A stretch of 64,000 bases of DNA. It comes from an uncultured Acetatifactor sp. GTDB taxonomy: Bacteria; Bacillota; Clostridia; Lachnospirales; Lachnospiraceae. The stretch's first letter is position 1. The number at the start of each line of letters is the position of its first letter. A program made the position numbers and the translations under genes. The stretch is from NCBI GenBank assembly GCA_910584375.1, contig CAJUAH010000025.1, positions 1 through 64,000 on the forward strand. The letters run 5' to 3'. Below are positions 57,780-64,000 of this stretch, one piece after another. The notes beneath the pieces were generated by a model. The model saw only the letters and a list, made by a program, of their open reading frames with translations, searched no databases and was not told where the DNA came from.

Positions 57780-59637
57780 AAAAGAGCAGTTATCCTGGAG
57801 GGAGATATGGCGGATCAACAGGAGGATATTTAAGATATGCGTCGGCAAGAGAAGGAGCTTTTTTCCAATTTTTATTTCGGCGAGGATCGCGGAGGCGCTG
57901 TCCCCTTATGTGACCCTGTATTGTTCCGCCAGGTTCCTGGATGAACTGACGTCAGCCCGCAGACCGGAGATGCTGGTCAGGTGGGTGCTGCTGATCCTGG
58001 GACTGACGGCGGTGATGGGCCTGGTGAAAGCGCTGCTGGGGCGGCTGAAAGACTGGGAGGATACCCTGTGCCATTTCTGGCAGTACTGGATCTATGGGGA
58101 AAAGGCATTGGATATGGATTTTGCCAAGGCGGACGACGCTGAATCTTCCGATCAGTTGGTGCAGATCATGCAGGCATCGCAATTTTCCGGGCGGGGGCTG
58201 CCCCATTTTCTGGGAGTGCTTCCCAGGCTTGTAGGCGCTTTTTTCAAAGTGGCGGGCGGTATCGCCCTGTCCGTGTCCCTGTTTACGCTGCCGGTGGAGC
58301 CCTGGGCGCGGGAACTGCCGCTGTTGAAGGTCGGGCTGGCGCTGGCGGTGGGAGGGATCCTGGGAGTGCTGCTCCTGACTCCTGTTCTGACCGGCAAACG
58401 TTTAAAGGCATGGATTGCAGTCACGGAGGCTGGCAAGGCAGGCAACCGCTTTTTCAGCTTTTACGGGTATCAGTTGTACAGGGAGGACAAACGCGCCCTG
58501 GATATGCGGATGTACCGGCAGGACCTGTATGGGCGGAAAGTGAACGCGGACAATAACAGTTGGGGGATGGGCGGCGTATTCATGAAATTGGAACAGGGGC
58601 TTTTCGGCATCACCGGCGGTATTACGGAGGTGTTGTCCCAGATCATGACGGGTATGGTTTATCTCTATGTGTGCCTGAAGGCCTGGTACGGGGCGTTTGG
58701 CGTGGGCAGCGTGACCCAGTATGTGGGGGCGCTGCTCTCCATGGCAGGTGGCGTATCCGAGCTGTTGTCCCTGGTGGCGGAGATGAAGGGCAACGCAGTG
58801 TTTTTAAAGAAGGTGCTGGACTATCTGGATATTCCGAATGAGATGTACCAGGGAAGCCTGACGGTGGAAAAAAGAAACGACCGGCAGTATGAGGTGGAGT
58901 TTCGGGACGTAAGTTTCCGGTATCCGGGGAGTTCGGAGTACGCGCTGCGCCATGTGAACATGCGCTTTCAGGTGGGAGAAAAGCTGGCGGTGGTGGGGCA
59001 GAACGGCTCCGGCAAAACCACGTTTATCAAGCTGCTTTGCAGGCTCTACGATCCCACGGAGGGAATGATCCTGCTGAACGGCATCGACATCAGGAAATAT
59101 GACTATCGGGAGTACATGTCCGTGTTCTCCGTGGTGTTCCAGGATTTTCAGTTGCTGGACGCGCCGTTGGGGGAAAATATCGCGGCGGGTCTGACCTATG
59201 ATGAGGGCAGGGCGGTGGAATGTCTGGAGAAAGCGGGCCTGAGGGAGTGGTATCTGACCAAGGCGGACAGAGGGCTTAAGACCCGGCTGTACCAGCATGA
59301 GGATGCCGAAGAGGGGATACAGGTCTCCGGCGGCGAGGAGCAGAAACTGGCCATCGCCAGGAGCCTGTACCGGGACGCGCCCTTTCTGGTGCTGGATGAG
59401 CCCACGGCGGCGCTGGATCCCATGTCAGAGTATGAGATATACACCCGGCTCAATGACATCGTGGAAGACAAGACGGCCATCTATATCAGCCACAGGCTTT
59501 CCTCCTGCCGTTTCTGCGACGAGATCGCCGTATTCCACCGGGGGCAGGTGGTCGAGAAGGGCAGTCATGAGGGGCTGCTGGCCAGAGGCGGCAAGTATGC
59601 AGAGCTGTGGAACGCCCAGGCGCAGTACTATGCGTGA
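57763..59637 (+). CDS. ABC exporter half-transporter, second subunit
   Basis: A 624-residue exporter half. ATG 57763 follows GGACAGGAGGAATGCT. Membrane helices occupy residues about 40-330. Walker A is GQNGSGKTT, the signature is VSGGEEQKL and Walker B is FLVLDEPTAALDP. Both halves keep complete ATPase motifs, so both sites may be active. With the LytTR/GHKL/XRE genes upstream, a peptide or antimicrobial exporter is likely; no precursor gene was found. Confidence 0.9.
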   Translation: MSQNNEKEQLSWREIWRINRRIFKICVGKRRSFFPIFISARIAEALSPYVTLYCSARFLDELTSARRPEMLVRWVLLILGLTAVMGLVKALLGRLKDWEDTLCHFWQYWIYGEKALDMDFAKADDAESSDQLVQIMQASQFSGRGLPHFLGVLPRLVGAFFKVAGGIALSVSLFTLPVEPWARELPLLKVGLALAVGGILGVLLLTPVLTGKRLKAWIAVTEAGKAGNRFFSFYGYQLYREDKRALDMRMYRQDLYGRKVNADNNSWGMGGVFMKLEQGLFGITGGITEVLSQIMTGMVYLYVCLKAWYGAFGVGSVTQYVGALLSMAGGVSELLSLVAEMKGNAVFLKKVLDYLDIPNEMYQGSLTVEKRNDRQYEVEFRDVSFRYPGSSEYALRHVNMRFQVGEKLAVVGQNGSGKTTFIKLLCRLYDPTEGMILLNGIDIRKYDYREYMSVFSVVFQDFQLLDAPLGENIAAGLTYDEGRAVECLEKAGLREWYLTKADRGLKTRLYQHEDAEEGIQVSGGEEQKLAIARSLYRDAPFLVLDEPTAALDPMSEYEIYTRLNDIVEDKTAIYISHRLSSCRFCDEIAVFHRGQVVEKGSHEGLLARGGKYAELWNAQAQYYA

Positions 59638-59655
59638 GAGAGCGGTTCCCGCTTA

Positions 59656-60102
59656 TTACAGGGGCGTGCCCAGGGCGGCGTAGCCGTGGTCGTACAGGGA
59701 TTCGTTGACGTCCAGGATCGTCTTGCGCTGTTCCAGGGCAAAGAGGATCAGGGCGTCCCGCCTGTCCCTGGCATATAATTCCCGGTTGCAGGATATCTTT
59801 AACATCCTCTGAGTCTCGTCGCCGGAAAGCCGCAGCCCGAAAGCCAGGGCCAGCAGTTTGTCCCAGGAGGGCGTCTTTTCCCCGGAAAAGATCTGATACA
59901 CATAGCCCTTATCCAGCGAGGAATCCCGCACCACCTGCGCCCTGCTGAGTCCTTTTTGGGCCAGCAGATCCTCCAGATACCGGGACAGGCTGAGGGTCAG
60001 CATATTTTCTCTGTTTTTATGCAGATAATCCTCTATGTCGGTCGCCTCTTTGATCTCGTGGTTCAGTTCTTCCGTTGTCTTGGTCTCCATGGTCTTTTTC
60101 AT
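59656..60102 (-). CDS. HTH regulator
   Basis: A 148-residue protein with a helix-turn-helix near residues 40-95 (SRYLEDLLAQKGLSRAQVVR, DKGYVYQIFSGEKTPSWDKL). This is an XRE-like fold with a C-terminal helical region. It is divergent from the kinase gene at 60.4 kb, and the gap holds a palindrome. Its target is unknown. Confidence 0.75.
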   Translation of the reverse strand: MKKTMETKTTEELNHEIKEATDIEDYLHKNRENMLTLSLSRYLEDLLAQKGLSRAQVVRDSSLDKGYVYQIFSGEKTPSWDKLLALAFGLRLSGDETQRMLKISCNRELYARDRRDALILFALEQRKTILDVNESLYDHGYAALGTPL

Positions 60103-60213
60103 CTCCGTCTATCTCAGATTTCTGGTGTAACACCGTCATTCTATCAGATACCCGGCGATATAACAAGATAGTAAATATATGAAAAAAGAACTGAATTTGT
60201 GGAATTTGCGAAT

Positions 60214-60230
60214 GTCTGCTGGCAGCAGAC
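60214..60230. promoter_or_regulatory. Palindrome in the divergent HTH/kinase gap
   Basis: GTCTGCTG-G-CAGCAGAC, an 8-bp perfect inverted repeat with one central base, 22 bases before a TATAAT at 60253. It is a candidate operator for the divergent HTH protein. The rest of 60103-60435 has no gene. Confidence 0.4.
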
Positions 60231-60435
60231 CACTTGGCGGGAGGAAACCGGGTATAATATTTTAGATTGCTTTTTTGAACTCAGACCGGACAAAGGCGCT
60301 GTTTACAGGAGCACGGCGGTATGGAATTTCGTGCAAAAAAAATAAGTGAAAAGCACATATTTACACGGGGATCGCGCAGTGATAGGATAGATTTGGAACA
60401 GATGAAGAATAAAACGCAGGGGAAAGAATACGGAT

Positions 60436-61932
60436 ATGGAGTACGAAGAGATCAAACTGCTAAAGCAGAGTGAAAAAAGCACGGTACATCTGGTGCGCAC
60501 AGCAGGGGGTGGGGAACAGGTATATGTGCGCAAGCGCCTGGACGGGCAGCATCCGGTCTACCAAATGCTGCGGGATTGTCCCCATCCCTGTCTTCCCAGG
60601 CTGTATGAGGTGACTGTGGGGGAGGACACCACCACGGTGATAGAGGAATATATAGATGGGAGTACGCCGGACGGCGCACAGATGTCCGGAAAGCAGCTGC
60701 GGGGTATGATCCGGCAGCTCTGCGGCGTGCTGGAATTCCTGCACGGAAAGGGCATCATCCACCGGGATATCAAGCCCTCCAATCTCCTGCTGACAGAGGA
60801 CGGGCAACTGTATCTGATTGATTTTGACGCAGCTCGAACGCTCAAGGAGAAACAGGAGCAGGATACTCGGTTGCTGGGAACCAGGGGATTTGCGCCGCCG
60901 GAGCAGTATGGGTTTGCCCAGACCGACGAGAGGACGGACATTTATGCCCTGGGGGCGACGCTGGAGCGGATTCTGGGCGGGAAAGCAGGGTCCTCCGCCA
61001 AAAAGGTGATACGCAGATGTATGAACCTGGATCCGGATAAGCGATACCAGTCGGTGCGGGAGGTGAGGCAGGCTTTTTTCCATACGGGGTTGAAAGCGTC
61101 ATGTGCGGCTGGAGCCGTTCTGTTGCTGGCGCTGGTGGGTATCGGTATGCTGACATTTCCTCTCTGGCAACAGAGCGGAGAACCTGGCGGCGACACGCAG
61201 AGCGGGGAACTCACGGTGCTGCCTGCTCCGGGTAATCCCCATTGGGACGGGGAGACGGGCACCGCCGTGTGGGGCAATGTGCCGGAGGCAGGGATTGCGT
61301 CTGAATTGCAGTTTATGCTCAGGCTGTACAAGGCGGATACGCAGGAACCGCCCGCTCCTGATGAGGCGGGCTGGATTTTTGAAGATAAGATAAGGATGGG
61401 TGATACCGGCCTCAGAGATAAGGAAAGTATCGAATGGAGCCTGGCAACGGAACTAAATGGTAACGGTATCTACTATTTCACAATATCTGCCGTGGGGGAT
61501 GGCGCGCAGTACGCGGACAGTCCGTATTCAGTTTCAGATGCGTTTATTTATACGGGAGAAGACGCTCCGCCGCTGCCCACGCCCACAGGACTCCGCTGGG
61601 AAATGTATGAAGTTGATAATACTACGCATTATCTCGCCACATGGGATAATCTTGACGTCTATGAGGATAAAGACAGTTTTAACGTGACCGTATATGATCA
61701 AAATGGGGCCTATGTTATGAATAATATTTGGTATAAACGTGCTATGGAGGAAAGATGGCGCGGCGGGATGCCGATTCAGGCTGAGTACTTAAAACTGGAT
61801 AACAGGTATCGCTTTACAGTGGAGGCATATTCCTCCCGGCCCAACGAGTACGGGCCGAGTCTTCTGCCAGACCCTGCACCGGAAGAGTATTACAGCCCAT
61901 GGCTTTTTGACGAACCGCAGAGAGACGAATAG
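60436..61932 (+). CDS. Membrane Ser/Thr protein kinase
   Basis: A 498-residue protein. ATG 60436. The kinase domain (residues 1-215) has HRDIKPSN with catalytic Asp111, DFD at 129-131 in place of DFG, and the APE-like GTRGFAPPEQ. A membrane helix lies near 222-243, followed by an extracellular part (about 245-498) with fibronectin-type features such as LRWEMYEVDN and FTVEAYSSRP. It probably phosphorylates cell-envelope or division targets. RBS GGGGAAAGAATACGG is weak. Confidence 0.88.
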   Translation: MEYEEIKLLKQSEKSTVHLVRTAGGGEQVYVRKRLDGQHPVYQMLRDCPHPCLPRLYEVTVGEDTTTVIEEYIDGSTPDGAQMSGKQLRGMIRQLCGVLEFLHGKGIIHRDIKPSNLLLTEDGQLYLIDFDAARTLKEKQEQDTRLLGTRGFAPPEQYGFAQTDERTDIYALGATLERILGGKAGSSAKKVIRRCMNLDPDKRYQSVREVRQAFFHTGLKASCAAGAVLLLALVGIGMLTFPLWQQSGEPGGDTQSGELTVLPAPGNPHWDGETGTAVWGNVPEAGIASELQFMLRLYKADTQEPPAPDEAGWIFEDKIRMGDTGLRDKESIEWSLATELNGNGIYYFTISAVGDGAQYADSPYSVSDAFIYTGEDAPPLPTPTGLRWEMYEVDNTTHYLATWDNLDVYEDKDSFNVTVYDQNGAYVMNNIWYKRAMEERWRGGMPIQAEYLKLDNRYRFTVEAYSSRPNEYGPSLLPDPAPEEYYSPWLFDEPQRDE

Positions 61933-61977
61933 ACAGCGGATGGATAGGCTCAGATTAATCTATGAATATGCACGGAT

Positions 61978-62018
61978 TGCCGCACTGGCTGGGTGTTCTG
62001 GCCTGTGCGGCATTTTTT
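61978..62018 (+). terminator. Terminator after the kinase gene
   Basis: TGCCGCAC/GTGCGGCA 8-bp stem followed by TTTTTT. Confidence 0.85.
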
Positions 62019-62116
62019 GCAAAAAAACGAACTATTCTGCCGACAGCAGACCTATGCTGGGGAAAGGCCGTTTATAATGTGGACATACAAATTTTATAAC
62101 AGGAGGAAACAGGGTA

Positions 62117-63427
62117 ATGAAAAAGAAGGTAATGATGACATCCCTGATGGCGCTGGCGCTGCTCATATCGCCATTGGGGAGTATGGACGGTCTGACCAGG
62201 GTGAGCGCGGAGGAGCAGCAGGCTGTATCCGGGAATACGCAGGAAAAGGTGCAGTTGGATACGCCTGTCAATCTACAGTGGGGGAATGGGCAATCAAATC
62301 CGAACGCTAAGTATGGTATACAATGGGATGGCGTAAATGCAAGCACATCAAAGGATGGAGTTGCCCGCTGGGCATATGAAATCAGGATAAATGAAGAAGA
62401 AATCGTAGCGAGTGGAGTAAGGGGCGTCTATGGCACAGGAACAAAAGACGCGTCTGATCTTTATTATGTGGATATGCAATCCGGAAGTTATGATTTTCGT
62501 GTAAAGGCGTTGGCGGCAGAAGGAGATGAGAGATATCAGGACAGCGCCTGGTCCGCCTGGTCGAGCAAGATGGAATATGTTCGCCCGGAGCAGGAATTGG
62601 GCACTCTCCGGGCACAATGGGACGAACAGAAAAAGGGAGTGTGCCATGTCGGGTTTTCTGATAGTATTTCCTATGAAGACGCGCAAAAATATGTGGATCT
62701 TTATAAGATAATACTATGGAAAAAAACAGAGAATGGGCGCTATTATGTTTCTGATGCATGGAGACATCCTTTTTCAGAAAACTCAGTGGTAGATATTGAT
62801 TTTTCAAATGAGATAAACCGTGATATAGACCAGGCAGGAAATGGTGGCCAATATTTTATTGAGGCAAGGGCTTACAGTTTTCGGCTCGATGAGATTGCCA
62901 GCGGGGAGATGGGGCCCAGTTCTGAACTGCTGGATATTACCGAGAGAATCGAAAATACCTCTAACTCCACGCCTGGGCAGAGCGCCGGCAGCGATAACTC
63001 CGTTCAGACAGAGCTGGAGGGACAGCTTGCGGCGGCAGTCTCCGGGACTACGGTCAAGGTGACCAGAGAGCAGAATATAAGCGCTTTGTCCAATAGCGTC
63101 ATGCAGATGCTGGTAAAGCGCGGGGATGTGGCACTGGAGATGGAATATACCTATGAGGGAACGGATTATCATGTGATCATTCCTGCCGGAGCGGCGGTGG
63201 ATAATGAGATTGCCTGGTATGGTCCTTTGTATTTGTCAGCGTATTACAGTGCGGCGGACGTACAGGCTCCGGCGGAGGCAGCAGCTACTTATACTGTGCA
63301 AGGGGGAGATACCCTCGGCAAGATCGCCCGTGCCACCGGTATGACGCTCAGCGAGCTGACGGCTAAGAATCCTCAGATCAAAAACCCGAACAAGATCGTT
63401 CCGGGACAGGTCATCTATATTAATTAA
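62117..63427 (+). CDS. Exported LysM protein
   Basis: A 436-residue secreted protein: signal peptide at residues 1-31 (cleaved near VSA-EEQ), several beta-rich segments like fibronectin type III (DFRVKALAAEGDERYQDSAW), and a C-terminal LysM domain (TYTVQGGDTLGKIARATGM then ELTAKNPQIKNPNKIVPGQV). LysM binds peptidoglycan. Its beta-rich body resembles the extracellular part of the upstream kinase (DTPVNLQWGNG versus PTGLRWEM), suggesting a shared envelope role. RBS AACAGGAGGAAACAGGGTA. Confidence 0.85.
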   Translation: MKKKVMMTSLMALALLISPLGSMDGLTRVSAEEQQAVSGNTQEKVQLDTPVNLQWGNGQSNPNAKYGIQWDGVNASTSKDGVARWAYEIRINEEEIVASGVRGVYGTGTKDASDLYYVDMQSGSYDFRVKALAAEGDERYQDSAWSAWSSKMEYVRPEQELGTLRAQWDEQKKGVCHVGFSDSISYEDAQKYVDLYKIILWKKTENGRYYVSDAWRHPFSENSVVDIDFSNEINRDIDQAGNGGQYFIEARAYSFRLDEIASGEMGPSSELLDITERIENTSNSTPGQSAGSDNSVQTELEGQLAAAVSGTTVKVTREQNISALSNSVMQMLVKRGDVALEMEYTYEGTDYHVIIPAGAAVDNEIAWYGPLYLSAYYSAADVQAPAEAAATYTVQGGDTLGKIARATGMTLSELTAKNPQIKNPNKIVPGQVIYIN

Positions 63428-63444
63428 AGATTGCGCTTTACAGG

Positions 63445-63477
63445 ACGGGGCAGTTCCGTGGGGACTGCCCCGTTTTT
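63445..63477 (+). terminator. Terminator after the LysM gene
   Basis: ACGGGGCAGT/ACTGCCCCGT perfect 10-bp stem with a 9-base loop, followed by TTTTT. Confidence 0.92.
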
Positions 63478-63577
63478 GACGCATACATCTGCCCGTGACG
63501 GATTATTTTCGGACAAGATCGTATTTTTCTGCGGTGTTTGCGGTATTGCCGGATATAAACAAATATTTTTATCCCTG

Positions 63578-63606
63578 TTGATTTCTGCCCTGGAATATGG
63601 TATATA
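63578..63606 (+). promoter_or_regulatory. Promoter of the structured RNA or leader
   Basis: TTGATT (63578-63583), a 17-base spacer and TATATA (63601-63606); TATAAT at 63603 gives a 19-base spacer. Confidence 0.6.
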
Positions 63607-63629
63607 ATAGTTGTGGCGATACACTTTCC

Positions 63630-63788
63630 CGGATATGTCCGATATCCGAAGGTGAGGCGTTAAATCTGCGTGACGCATATCGCCGATTGAGGAACTGTAG
63701 AACCAATTCTCTGACAGTTCCGAGTACTTCTGGTGCGGCAGTAACAGGCCGTCTATATAAGCAATACAGGATTACTGTCCTTATTTTT
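63630..63788 (+). ncRNA. Structured RNA or 5' leader with four hairpins
   Basis: In order: CGGATAT/ATATCCG (63630-63648); a GGCG/CGCC arm enclosing TGCG/CGCA (63656-63684); GGAACTGT/ACAGTTCC (63691-63721); and CAGTAA/TTACTG (63739-63777) followed by TCCTTATTTTT, terminator-like. The promoter is just upstream and the next gene starts at 63843. It could be a small RNA or a regulated leader; no known class was recognised. Confidence 0.5.
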
Positions 63789-63842
63789 CCCTTGTAAATA
63801 TAGATAAATAAAACTGCCGCGGCAGGGAAAGGGAGGAAAAGG

Positions 63843-64000
63843 ATGACATTTGAAGAAAAGAAAGAACGGGTGGAGGGATTTCGCCCCATCGACGACGTAT
63901 TTTTTGAGGTACTCGCCGACGACAGGGAGGTATGCCAGGAGATTCTGCGGACGATTCTGGAGGACAAGGCGCTGATCGTGGAGGAAGTGATTGTCCAGCG
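63843..64000 (+). CDS. Rpn/PD-(D/E)XK nuclease transposase-like protein, truncated by the window
   Basis: The first 52 codons of a gene that runs off the right edge. ATG 63843 follows AGGGAGGAAAAGG. The opening FRPIDDVFFEVLADDREVCQ and ILRTILEDKALIVEEV match the PD-(D/E)XK nuclease family transposase (Rpn-like) proteins common in Lachnospiraceae. The catalytic residues lie beyond the window. Confidence 0.75.
   Translation, partial: MTFEEKKERVEGFRPIDDVFFEVLADDREVCQEILRTILEDKALIVEEVIVQ

Overview
The window looks like chromosome of a spore-forming gut clostridium, most likely a Lachnospiraceae species. Supporting signs are a GerA/SpoVAF-type sporulation protein at 49.5 kb, strong AGGAGG ribosome sites, sigma-A promoters and a mid-range GC content. 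It has two parts: phage or phage-plasmid DNA from 1 to about 24.6 kb, then ordinary host genes to the right edge. No rRNA, tRNA, CRISPR array, transposase or integrase was recognised; an Rpn/transposase-like nuclease gene begins at the right edge.

Phage part. At the left is a lysis cassette: an XhlA-like coiled-coil membrane protein, a small membrane protein, an LLH-type holin and a 519-residue endolysin with two catalytic domains and two wall-binding domains. It closes with a hairpin terminator. Next comes a gene-free stretch (2.9-3.5 kb) with three DnaA boxes, an AT-rich tract and 12-bp iterons, which together read as a replication origin. From a consensus promoter at 3447 about 50 small, tightly packed, mostly translationally coupled genes run rightward to 24.5 kb. 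The promoter segment is duplicated at 13.13 kb with a palindromic operator-like site between -35 and -10. Recognisable products are an HNH endonuclease, an XRE repressor-like protein, an Api92/YubB-like protein, a DUF3846 protein, a Rha regulator, a D12-class adenine methylase, a DUF6273 lectin-like protein, a ParB-type protein, a PD-(D/E)XK-like protein, an ASCH-like protein, a Gp37/Gp68 (DUF5131) protein and a PP-loop PAPS-reductase-like enzyme. A terminator at 24.67 kb separates this block from the host.

Host part. 24.7-31.1 kb carries a solute-binding lipoprotein, a membrane protein with two SBP_bac_3 domains, a degenerate GGDEF and an intact EAL domain, and a chemotaxis receptor. 31.4-43.1 kb is a seven-gene operon: an exported membrane protein, an ABC-2 ATPase and permease, a repeat-rich membrane protein, a MoxR ATPase, a DUF58 protein and a 1517-residue protein with three VWA-like domains. 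43.1-46.1 kb holds leftward genes for an AlkZ-related protein, small membrane proteins (DUF2752, DUF4190, zinc-ribbon/TM2, DUF4870-like) and a lipoprotein.

46.2-49.5 kb is an AT-richer three-gene cassette: a nitrilase-fold protein with an unknown N-terminal half, a winged-helix protein and an unknown helical protein. I regard it as the best candidate for an undescribed system. 49.5-52.9 kb has spoVAF and a fusion of a phosphoesterase with a ProX/YbaK deacylase. 53.0-59.6 kb resembles a peptide-sensing and export locus: LytTR regulator, XRE-TPR protein, soluble GHKL kinase and two ABC half-transporters. 59.7-63.4 kb has an HTH protein, a membrane Ser/Thr kinase and an exported LysM protein. 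The window ends with a structured, promoter-led RNA region before a truncated Rpn-type nuclease gene.
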